NCBI GenBank assembly: GCA_964019695.1
Contig: OZ026515.1
Span: 134,598,549 to 134,662,548 of the forward strand
Length of the DNA stretch: 64,000 bases
Reading direction: 5' to 3'
DNA from: Loripinus fragilis
Taxonomy: Eukaryota > Mollusca > Bivalvia > Lucinida > Lucinidae
A program made the translations under genes and the position numbers. This document shows, piece by piece, positions 14,101 to 26,100 of this stretch (position 1 is its first letter; each line of letters begins with the position of its first letter). Below the pieces are notes generated by a model. That model saw nothing but the letters and a program-made list of their open reading frames with translations, was not told the origin of the DNA and searched no databases.

Positions 14101-17100
14101 GATCCATTTTTTAAGCACCCAGAACAATATTGATAAGAAATGCTTAACCCTTAATGCGCCAATCGCAACAAAAGTCGTCTGCTTTTCTTGTCTGCTGAAA
14201 TGTTTAAGACGCCTCTATGGCAAACAGTGTGGACCCAGATTAGACAGCTCCTATAGGAGCAGTCTGTTCTGGGTCCACGCTGTTTGCTTCTATACTTAAT
14301 AAGTCAGTAATGTTAGGCAATTATTTGCAGCAGACGACTTCAGCAGACGACATTTTCAGATGCATTTTTTTCTTGGTGCTTTAAGGGTTAATTCTTTGCC
14401 TACTGGGTAATTTTCATACTTTTTTGTCCTCTGCTGATTTTTTTTTCTAAATCAAAGTTCTTTTTCAAGAATTCTTTTTGAAATTCTATCAAAGCGTCAA
14501 ACAGTTTGGACCCAGATCATGCCAGACATTTTGTCAGGCCTGATCTAGAGCCAAACTGTTTGCAAACATTATAAGCAGACGACACAGGTAGGCAAAGAGT
14601 TAAATATCAAGGTCTTTCAAAACTCATTTTTGAGGAAATACTGAGTAAAGCTTTAATCTTGCTTTGTGTTTAAGGTTTCGGTAAGCTGGTACTATACATT
14701 CCCTGGATTGTGCTACAAGAGCTAGACTCCCTGAAACAAGCCTGTTCAAAGAGATTACCAAAACTGGTAAGAATCAAACCCTTCTTCATAGATGGCTGTA
14801 CCAGTTTTTGTCAATATTTTTGTCCTGAAAATACAATTGCTGCATAGCGCAGTCGGTAACGAGTCTGGCAACAGATGCAAGTCTGACTGCAGATCCAGGG
14901 GTCGTGAGTTCGATCCCGGCCCTGTCCCATGCTTTTATGGAGATTGGCCATGAAATAATTTCTACGATCATTCTCCTCCCTTCCGCTGAATCATTCAAGA
15001 AGGATTGTTGTCAGTTACAAGTGAAAGTATGTGCACGAAGTACTGGTTAACTGCTTGTTCAAGCTTGCCCAGGAAAAAAGTGTGGTTAGGTGAACTGACC
15101 GTCTGGCCATGACCATAGCTGTTGACTTGGGACGTAAAGCAACAAAACAAACAAACAAAAACAATAGTTTTTTATGCCTGCTGCATCTGATCTGGGTCCA
15201 TACTGTTTGCAATATGGCAGATGAGAACATAAGGCAGATGAGAGAGCAGAAATCAAAATTTGTGACTGGGGGAGGGGGCAAAGGTAAATTTCAAATGAAA
15301 TTCTTGTTAAGGGGGTTGGGGGGTCATGGGGGACCATGATGAGTGCAATAGAGTTGAATAATCTATACTACTCAAACTTTGATAAGTATCACCAAAAATA
15401 TTTCCTTAGGGCTCAATGCACTGAGCCTACCCCTTTGGCACTCGATAACTTTCAACGTTTTTCTACAAATTCAAAGAAATATTCAGTGTTGCTTGATAAT
15501 GCAATGCACTACAGCTTTTTAGCAAATGGTCCCCTGAATGCCCGTTGGTCAGAAAATGCAAAATATTGTTTTTACCATAATCAGTTACAAACAGGTTCCA
15601 AACGAATATTGAAATTTTGAAAATGTGTTCCTTAGGACTTTAGTTAAGAGTGTGTAATGAAAATTTAATTTTCTTATTCAAAACATATGTTGTGGGTACT
15701 CAAAAGAGACTTAATGAGATGGTTCTTTTGAGCACCCAAAACATACGTTAAAGCTTATGAGTAAGAAAACATTTACATTTTTAGGCTGATAATTTTTGTT
15801 TATCTAAACCTGTGGTTCCTCAAACCCATTCCATGTTTCTGATCTTTTGAAATAAAGGAGAATCAAACTTGATTTGAAAATGTAACAATTTCATTTTCCT
15901 TCCAACAGGCATCCATGGGAAGGTCTAGTAAATGATTTGTGTAAACAGCTGTATCTCTCTGCATTTTCAATTACCACTGAAAATTTCGATGAATTTGAAG
16001 TAAAAGTGAAAGGTAATCAGGTGCCAAAGGGGTAGGCTCAGTGCATTGAGCCACTGGGCGACATAGCGCAGTTGGTTACCTGTCTGACTACAGATGCGTG
16101 TCTGACTGCAGATCCAGGGGTCGCGAGCAATCCCAGCCCGGTCCCATACTTTCTTGGAGATTGATGATGAAATAATTTCTACGTTCATTCTACTCCCTTC
16201 CGCTGATTCATTCAAGAAGGGTTGTTGTCAGTTACAAGCTAAAATATGTGCAAGAAGTACTGGAAAAAAAGTGTAGTTATGTGAACTGACCATCCCAACA
16301 TGACCATATCTGTTGACGGACATAAAGCAACAAACCAAACCAAAAAGTGCATTGAGCCCTATGGAAATCTGTAAAGTGAGGCTCGTCAAAGTTTGAGCAG
16401 TATATATTGGCTATATTTTGCTGCAGTTACAGTAAATGTTCTAAATATTAACGCTAGTTACATGTTAAAAAAACGGGCCACGTAGCACAGTTGGTAATGT
16501 GTCTGGCTACAGATGTGTGGCTGACTGCAGATCCAGGAGTCGCGAGTTAGATCCCGGCCCGGTCCCATAGTTTCGTGGAGATTGATCATGAAATAATTTC
16601 TACGGTTATTCTCCTCCTTTCCGCTGATTCATTCAAGAAGGGTTGTTGACAGTTACAAGGGAAGTATATGCACGAATTACTGGTTAACCGCTTGTTCAAG
16701 CCTGCCCAGGAAAAAGTGTGGTTAGGTTAACTGACTGTCCCGCCATGACCATAGCTGTTGACTTGGTACGTAAAGCAACAAAACAAAGAAACAAAACATG
16801 TTAAAAAAGGCCTTGATGAACAGGGAAGACGCAGATCAGACTTCTTCTGAAGAAGCAGTCTGATCAGGGTCTTCCCTGTTTGTTATTCTCACAAGCACTT
16901 TGTGAATCCCAGCCCTTATAACCATGATTTTATTTGAAAAAAAGAAATAAGGAAAAACACATTTATCCTTGCTTAGTACTGGTTCAACCCAGGAAGACCC
17001 GTCCCGACATAACTGAAAAATTGTTGACTGGGACGTAAAGATTCAAATCACACGAAGAAAGAAGGAGGGAAGTGTTGGAAATTTTATAACTTTTACCAAA

Positions 17101-20100
17101 TAAGGAGTTGGCTAAGAATTATATTAAGTGCCATGATCGTAATTATTTCAGACCAATGCCACACATAACAAAGCTAACAGAGGTATAAAGATGCTACAGA
17201 ATATGTTAAGAATGAAACACCCACAAGTGAAGGGACAGACACCCACAGAGGTAATTCTATCACAGTGATCTGTAACTACAGTTGACAATGTTTCTTAAAC
17301 ATAATTTGGCCATACTAATGAAATGTAGCACATGAGATTTTATCATTTATTGCTTTTGCGCAAAAGCCTCTAACAAAGGGTTGGTTTTTTTATTTGAATT
17401 TCTCTTAAGTTCTGATTTGTGATTTTTTTTAACTTTCATTCTTGATTCTCTTTTACTTTAAAGGAAGTAGCTTCTTGAGAAAACAGAATAGAATTGAATA
17501 ATGCCAGAGTCACCAGACACCCTAAAATTGAAAATGAAGGTCCAGTTGATTACAATAGATTGACAGGGTTTGCACAGGCTTGAAAATTACTTGAATATAC
17601 AGGACTGTCTTGAAAAGTCCTTGAAAATTAAATTTGCCTTGAAAAGTACTGGAAAACACCCAAAGGCCTTGAAAAGTCCTTGAATTTGACCATTTACAGG
17701 AGTATTCAACACTGTCTTTGGAGACCTAAATCAGTATAAAATTGTGGTGTCTTTTTTTGGTGCAGCATATGCTGCACCAAATAAAGGCATCACATTTTTA
17801 TAAAATATTTTCTAAAACTAATAATATTATGTAAAGCAGTCCAACATTTCGAAAGTAGTATTTTAATGTGTAAATCAGTATTTTACATAAGTTTTCAGAC
17901 CTTGAAAAATAGTAGGAAAGTCTTTAAAAAGTCCTTAAGTCCTTGAATTTTACACAAACTTGCATGTATGAACCTTGATTGACTATTTTCTTCTATTCCA
18001 GTCTCAAGAAGCAGCCCGAGAGTTCAAAGCTGAGTGTAATGATGATATTATACTGATGACTAGCTTACATATCAGGAAAAATAGTAAGTAATGCATAGTC
18101 TAAACATATACTGACCCACTCTTTAAACGCAAAATGTTTCAAGAGTATACACAGTGTAGGACCGGAAGTGTACGGTATTTGTGCTTGTACATTCTTTTGA
18201 GATTGTACATCGACGGATAAGTTATTTGTGCAATGAAGCGAGGGGTAGGTTGACAAGAAGTTTCTCTTTTTTCAAACGCCTTTCATTCTAAGTGGAATTC
18301 TGGTGGATGGAAATTAGGTTACACAGGCTGAGCTATCGATTTCCACTATTCGATTTTTTTCATTAAATCCGAAAGTTTCACAAAACAACGAAAATAGAGC
18401 TATCACCTGGTTTCGTCCGAGTTTCAGTGTCTTTGCAAGCTCGATATCTTCAACCAGACATTTGTTTATTTCAGTTTTTCACTATTTTTCACATTTTTAG
18501 TAATCTGTAAACTTAGTTTATAGGCTTGTTTATCGATGCATACAATAAAACTGTCATGGGAGGGGTTTTTGTTTGCACTGTTTAATTCCATATTTGTACG
18601 GTTATTTGAACGGCAATTGAACCGGTATTTGGAAATTGCCATAAAAATTTGTACAGTCATCTGCAGCCCTATACCTCTGTAAGAAAGCGTATTTGTGATA
18701 AAAAAAAAAACTCTTTAGTAGCTGATCATAAAATATATGCCAGAGAATATCTTGAATAATGATTCAAGTTATGTGAAGTCCTAAAATGAATCTTGAACGT
18801 AAGTTTAATACAACACTCTGATTCCAAATCTTGGATACCTCTCCAAACTTCAATATTTGGGTGCATCCATGTTTAGCTCCCCTGAGCTATACTTAGGGGG
18901 AGCTATTACTTAAGTGAAGTTTTAACAAAATAAAACGAAAAAGTAAGCCACCAAAGGGGGCGTCGTTTTGGGTTTTATTTTGTTAAAACTTCACTTAACG
19001 ACACTGACTGACTTAGTTTTTTAACCGACCTTTCATCGTTCTTAATAACTTTGGCGGGACAACAGAAAGTGGGACATGTCAATGAAAATATTCGTTGCGT
19101 CATAGACACGTAGTTATGCAAATTTAAATCTGTCCATTTTGTGACATTTGTGATTGTTTCAAAGGTAAATTATGAGTTCTGTCGTTGCTATGTCTGGCTA
19201 ATGCATTGAAAGAAGTCAAGTAATTTCACTTACATACATGTACATATGTAGTCAGGCAATAGCAGCTGTTCAATGATATACGGACTTAACAGTGTTTGCA
19301 TATTGCTATAGACACAAAAGGGTTACTACATATATTCTATTGAATTTGTTGTTTTGTCGATTGTCACCTGCTGAAGTACATATACGCTGATTTTTGTTTT
19401 ATTTTCGGGCAGATGTCATGTCGAGGATGTTTTATATAGTGAATTGACTCGATGTAACAAAAAAGAGCTCTAGATAAAAGGAATGTTTAGCTTGCTAAAT
19501 CCTTCATTTCTCATCCAAACCCTTAGTTGAAGTATCCATTACAATCGTCTAAATGAGACGATTCTAATGAGCACCGACAACATGGATTTGTATGAGAACT
19601 ACGGGATATAGCGTTGCGAAAAGTAAAATTTTATTTATTAGATTTTCTTCTTTGTTCGGATCTGTTTTAACCGTTCTGCTTAAAATCAGATATCTTAAGT
19701 TATTTTATGGTATTTTTGTTTATTATAGCCTTCTGAAATTTCGTTTAAATACGATTTTCTGTCAGTTTTTAAAAGCTCGTGTATTTTTTCTTGTGCGGTT
19801 GCCTCCACTGGCCGTCCTGGACTGTGCTTGTTTTCAAAACCAACATATCCCCTTTTTAAATTCGTCAGTCCATCGGTAAACTGTAGTTTTCGGAAGAGCA
19901 TCTTTACCACAAACACTTTTCAGGGTATTCAGTATTTTAACTCTTTTAGTATCTCTGTAGTACTCGATTTTTATATACACTCGTTGTTCAACGGCAGTGA
20001 ACGTGGCCATTGTGCTTCGAATACCAGTGCGCGACGTGACGTCACGATTGATGACGTCATCATACGCACACCTGACGTTATGTGCGAATGGCTAACAAGA

Positions 20101-23100
20101 CGTACCAGGTATATACCGAATTTCATCTGTCTAGCATGTAAACTGATTGCGCTATAGAAAAAGTCCAATTCCTAATTGGATGACCCTCGTATGATCTAAA
20201 CATCTGGCAATACAATTAAGAGGATTTGTCCCCGGATGACTTGCATCATACTCAGATCTAATTCCAAACGCCTATGTACGTATCGACTGGCCAGATAAAA
20301 CTTTCAGTCAATTGAATCGCGTTATTATTGCCGGACTCTGTGTTTTATAAACTATAATTTCAGCCTAGATTTCTTTTGGCTGAGGGTTTTCGCCATTTTC
20401 AGACCGAAATGCAGGCTCCAATGCAATGGGAGTCATAGTATTAGGAAAGGGGATAATTTTTCCAAGGGGATCAACTATTTCATTACACTGGCACTTGAAA
20501 TTTAGCAGTTTAACTTGGTGCCATTACGATATACCATGATATTATAACTTTAACGTCTGTACTTTGAAAGCGACAACCCTTTATCTATTTAATTATGACT
20601 AACAAAAGAAATAAAATGCGTTTTCTGAAAATTAGCTTACCCAAATTACTGTACAAACTAATGACAGATACCTGTACAAACGCAAAGTTGACTTTTGCAA
20701 ATACCCCGTACAAAAATTAGCATTGAAACCGATGACCTACTTAGCATTTTTACCTCATTGTGAGAATAAACTCACATACACTTGATAGTGCCGTTCATTT
20801 TTATTGCTGTTTTTTGTTCTTGACATATAAAGTTTCAAAAGGATACTCGATAACATCTCAAAAACGGCGTCTATTTTATGTCAGATGTTTTCACAATTCT
20901 TATGTTGACATGATTAAAGTCTTTTCGTTGCGAAACCGTGACTTTGAATAACATGTACATGCACCTGAAATGTCCCCGAGTCATTACGCAAACAATGCCG
21001 ATACTTTATTTCACAGAAAAATAATCAAAACTGACAAAAACTACAAATCTGCTTACCGTTTCCAAGCGACCGCCTTGCACAAATAACTTATCCGTCGATG
21101 TACAATCTCAAAAGAATGTACAAGCACAAATACCGTACACTTCCGGTCCTACACTGTGGTATAACTTTAATTAATTTATGAGGTCTGGCCAAAATCATTG
21201 TACCGTTCAGGGGTTATGGCAGACATTCACCCAATCAAGATTTGATTAAAAGGGAATGATTGATGAAGTTCTACTTTCATTTTCATAAATAAGTGTTTTA
21301 ATTTTTGATAAAATTGCGTTACCATGGATGAAACAATATATGTAATATTTAGGGTTCAGTTTGATTTTGCGTTAGAAGTGTGGTTCGGTATATGTTTTGG
21401 GTGCTCAAAAGAACAGTCTCGAAGAAAGTTTTTTGCAATCTTCCACTCCTATCTGGATGGTAAAATTCATGCTGTGTTGCTGTCAGCATGTTTTCTTTTA
21501 TAATTCTGGATAAGTAATAGATAAAGGATGCTTTTCTGAGGCTTTTTTGCTTAAACCGCGAGGTGGGCGTAGCCCACCGAGCGGTTTAAATAGAAAGCCA
21601 AGGAAGAATCCTTTATCTAGCTTGTAGTATGGCGCAGGCGCAAATAAACACATGTTACTGACACCTGACGAAATTTACATTCGCTCCTCCCTGCATCCGG
21701 CCTAATCTTTCAATTATATTACATTTACCTACGGGTTTATTTGTCGCTATTAAGAAGTTACCGCCTACATCGCTGTTTAACTAAAATTGGAAGTTAGAGT
21801 ACGGTTTTAAGCTCCCTCTTCGTCGTTATTCTAGGGTGTCTGATTTAAACATCGGCAAAGATCAAAGAAAAAAGCGTCGGCCATACTACAATATTGTGTT
21901 AAATCAAGAATAGCAGATATGGGCTCCTTTTACAAACCTGCAAAAAGGAAAAAGTTCAGTCTTTAAAGCAAACAGTATCTTATAAAGTAAAACACATGTC
22001 CATCAGAAAACAAAGACTGTTGACCAGGAAAAATGTTGTAGCCAATAGCTGAGCTGTAAGAATGGAAATACATTGAAAAGACATGCGATAGGGATCAACA
22101 CTGTTGATAATTTTTCTCAACTGTAATTGAATTGTCCTAAAACACTTAACCAATTGATGGAGATGACAACATATTAAAAGTGAACCATGTGATAAAGGAA
22201 CAATTTTGCAAAAGGAATTATATAGGAAAATGACCATTTCCTATTTAAATTCCTTTTGTAAAATTCCTTGATGAAAAAGTGTGTCTACGCTGAAAAGCCC
22301 TGCACTGTACAGAAGCAGAAGCAGAAAACTTTGGGAGCCACAACATGACAGAGTTATATCCAAATCTGTGTTATAACTATGTGTGTTATCAAGGAACACC
22401 ACTGTAGCCTGTCTATTTTCTTTACAGTTAACCTAGAAGTGGTATTGCTGACCAATGACAACAATTTAATTAACAAAGCATTGGTTTGTGGGGTAGATGC
22501 CTACAACAGAAGGGTAAGTTTTACTTTTAGTACTTGGGCCAGTTTTTTTTTATTAGTTGATTTACGGGAATTTTTTTCAGATTTAGGGTTGGGCTGACGA
22601 AAAAGAGTAAATAAAAAAGCTCTGAAAATGACCAATGGTCATTTTCAGAGGGTTTCTTTTTTTTTTTTTATATTTTCATTTTTTTTTTTAATATCTCCAG
22701 AAACAGTAAAACTAGTAATAGGTAAACCAACAGTCTGTATTAAATCTTTAAATATTTTATCATTTTCCTAAAAATCTGGACAGGACAATCGCTTTTTACA
22801 GTTTCACTCTCAAAAATACATAGACAGAACCTCAAAAATATATCATTTTTTTCAACCAAACAAATAATATTAAGAGTCGGCGGATAAAAGAAAAAATTTT
22901 AGAAATTAATTTTTATTTTTTCCCTACTTTCTTGAAAGTTACAGTAGGTGGGTTCGTAAATCAACTAATAAAACAATTCTGGCCTTGGGCCTCCTTTAAT
23001 AGTAGGTTGCATACAGGCCTTCAGATAAGAGTGTGTATTTGACTATTATTAATTTTCTTATTTCTCAATCAAAACATATGTTGTGAGTGCTCGAAAGAAC

Positions 23101-26100
23101 CGTCTCTATGAGACGGTTCTTTCAAGCACCCATAACACATGTTTGAATTGATGGCTAAGAAAATAGAAAATAGTACATTTATGCTCAAAATGTTTGCTTA
23201 ATTAGACCAGAGTTGGGGTCGATTACATGCAAATGTAATCGATTACAATTACAATTACTTTGAAATTTCATGATTACTGATTACAATTACAATTACTTTT
23301 TTTCAAATGTAATCGATTACAATTACAGATTACATTGCAAAGTAATCATGATTACTTATGATTACTTTTGAGCAATAAATTAACTGTATTATATTTCAAG
23401 ACTAAATAGAATGTTATCCTGAAGAAAGGAAAACTTAGCTATGGTTCTCAGTTCTACTTACAGAGCTACAAGGTTTACTATATGAGATAAAGAATAAAAC
23501 AACAGTATTCAAAAATCCCATATTATTCTAAATATAAGCATTGGTACACATTTGATCAGCTCATTTATCTTAAATAGTATCTTGCAAAATATCCCTGGTA
23601 CAGTTAAAATAGCCATATTTGGCTGTTTTAAGTCAACCTCAAAATTTGACCATTGTTTTACATGCATCATAAAGAACACAGTTCCATGTGCTTCAGATTT
23701 ATGTTTCCGTGGAAGGAGAAATTAAAATTATTCAAAATATCTTTTTAGTAATGTGAAATCAGCTACAACTAATAAATATGAAGCACCTAGAACTCTGCTA
23801 TTTAAACAAAGACTAATGGCTAGATGATAGTCAGTGAAGATCCTTATCAGTCTGAACAACTGCACTTTCTGATCAAAGTTTCTAAACTGCATCTACCTCC
23901 ATAATTAAACATGGAGTCATACATATGTACCATTAAAGCATGCTGAATGAGGTATGGGCTCTTTTAATATGATGATATACTTTATAAAGAATTTTGGATT
24001 TTATCCCTATTCTATCATATTCAGAGAAATGACCTCCTGAAGTAAATTAGTCCAGCTTCCATTATTACCTAATATTTTGGATATTCTTTTATTTCATTAA
24101 ATTTGATCCTGATAATTGGAATACATTTATTATGTTTCATGTATGTCTATAAAAAGAATGACAAAATTATATAGAAATTAAAAATGAGATCATATTCAGC
24201 AGGAAAATGGTCAAGATTAAACACTTGCTAAAAGCTGTTAAAACTAAACTGTCATAAAAGTTACTTATGGATTAAATAAACACTTAAGAAAAGGGTCCTT
24301 ATTTCATTTGACAGCAGAGCAAATAAAAAAGTTGACCAATAATGTCAATCAATGTTCACAATTATTATAGACAAATTTTTCAGAAAAATGAAATTGGACA
24401 TAGAAAGTTTTGACTTTAAATATGTATCTGATGAGATAATGTCAACTCTGAGCTTGGCTCAAGACTATCCAACTGTATTTAACATACAAGGGACCTTTTC
24501 CTGCATGTTATATTTTTGCTAAAGATAATTTTAAATGTTTTTGTCATTCTGTTCATATTTTCAGAATTCCCCTTCTTTTGATGAAAATTCTTTCAGGGAT
24601 AGCATCAGTATCAAAAAGTTTGAATTTAGATCTGGCCCAACATTTTGTTAGGCCTGACTGAGCCCAAACTGTTTGCATAGGATATCAGCAGATGACAAAA
24701 GTTGTCACTAGCATGTAACAGGTTAATCTACAAACCCTTTCATTGCTGCATACAGAACAGACATTTTTTGCAAACTGTCTCCAAGGTGAGATGCAACATT
24801 AGGTGGCATTTCATCAGGGTCTGCACTATTTGTTAAGATATAAACAATCAGTATCAAATAGTTTGAATTCAGATCTGGCCAAACATTTTGTTGGGCCTGA
24901 TTGAGTCCAAACAGTTTGTATAGGATATCAGGACAATTTTGTCACTTGCAGGTAACATATTAATCTACTAACCATTTAATTGCTGAATACAGAACAGACA
25001 TTCCTTGTTTCAAACATCCATTATTCTCTGATCTATTGCTGGTACCTGTCACTGTACAACTTACAACAGTTTTTAACCAGTTTCATATTTTGTTTTGTAA
25101 AAAAAGCAAAAGTAATCATAAAGTAATCGTAAAGTAATCATGATTATAGGCAATTTTGCAATGTAATCGATTACATTACGATTACTTGTAATCATAAAAA
25201 TCCACGATTACAGATTATTTTATGATTACTGAAAAAAGTAATCGATTACAAGTAATCGTGATTACAGATTATGATTACCCCATCTCTGCATTAGACCTAT
25301 GGTTGCTATGTTTTGTGCGTGTCTGTTTATATGTGCTTCGTGGTCACCTGCTGGGAAAGGGCTGACCTCTTGGCTCTCGTTTGTGGTGTCTTCTGTGAGT
25401 TTGTCACTTTCCCATTGGTATCCTGGGTCAGGTGTGGTACTTGATTGTATCGATTCCTGATCTTTGCAACCTTACTTACTTTGCATATCTATCATTTGAC
25501 AGCATCTAATTGCATCGTTATATGTTAAACTGTATGAGACAATGATATATTCTTTAATAGAATACCATTGGGGCCATGACATGAGAAAACCTGACTTAGT
25601 TGCATGCTAACAAGAAAGGCTTAGACCAGCCTGCTGATCAGTACAGTCAAATCACTGCCTTTGTTATATGTTATCTCATCACTGCTTTTGTTATATGTTA
25701 TCTCATTACTGCCTTTGTTATTTATTATCTCATCACTGACTTTGTTATTTGTTATCTCATCACTGCCTCTGTTATTTGCTATCTCATCACTGCCTTTGTT
25801 ATATGTTATCTCATCACTGCTTTTGTTATATGTTATCTCATCAATGTCTTTGTTATTTGTTATCTCATCACTGCCTTTGTTATATGTTATCTAATCACTG
25901 CCTTTGTTATTTGCTATCTCATCACTGCCTTTATTATGTTATCTCATCACTGCCTTTGGTTATATGTTATCTCATTACTGCCTTTGTTATTTATTATCTC
26001 ATCACTGACTTTGTTATTTGTTATCTCATCACTGCCTCTGTTATTTGCTATCTCATCACTGCCTTTGTTATATGTTATCTCATCACTGCTTTTGTTATAT

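Larger units (their letters stand above)
15364..16409. mobile_element. TIR element with TA borders, interrupted by a SINE
   Basis: The left end tatactactcaaactttga and the right end tcaaagtttgagcagtatat are inverted. Inner arms also match: gggctcaatgcactgagcc / gctcagtgcattgagccc, with tacccctttggcac / gtgccaaaggggta. A family B SINE (16056-16346) sits in the right arm, and a family H hairpin copy is in the interior (15630-15790). The unit without the SINE is about 0.75 kb. Confidence 0.75.
18150..21158. mobile_element. 3009-bp element, 84-bp perfect TIRs starting CACAGTG, 5-bp TSD (Transib/RAG-like ends)
   Basis: The left TIR begins CACAGTGTAGGACCGGAAGT at 18150, and the exact reverse complement ends at 21158 (ACTTCCGGTCCTACACTGTG). 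Identity runs 84 bp, to TTTGTGCAA. GTATA flanks both sides (18145-18149, 21159-21163). CAC-starting ends plus a 5-bp duplication are the hallmark of the Transib/RAG superfamily, and CACAGTG equals the recombination signal heptamer (established knowledge). No RAG1-like core is visible in the small ORFs, so it looks non-autonomous. Subterminal regions repeat tttgtac/gtacaaa motifs (18585-18660, 20645-20715). The interior carries a mariner-like fragment on the minus strand. Perfect TIRs suggest recent movement. The superfamily call is inference. Confidence 0.8.
23219..25289. mobile_element. 2.07 kb hAT-like non-autonomous element, 8-bp TSD
   Basis: ATTAGACC flanks both sides (23211-23218, 25290-25297). 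The ends AGAGTTGGGGT and ACCCCATCTCTGC are near inverted. The subterminal arms are dense in TAATCGATTACA, AATTACAATTAC and related words (23225-23375; 25095-25285). CAGAG-type ends and 8-bp duplications fit hAT. The interior (23390-25080) has no transposase but holds two palindromic P elements. Confidence 0.8.

Noticed and set aside
15900..16015. Exon-like segment after tccttccaacag
   Set aside because: No donor, stops in the usable frames, and SWT1 phases join exon 5 to exon 6 without it.
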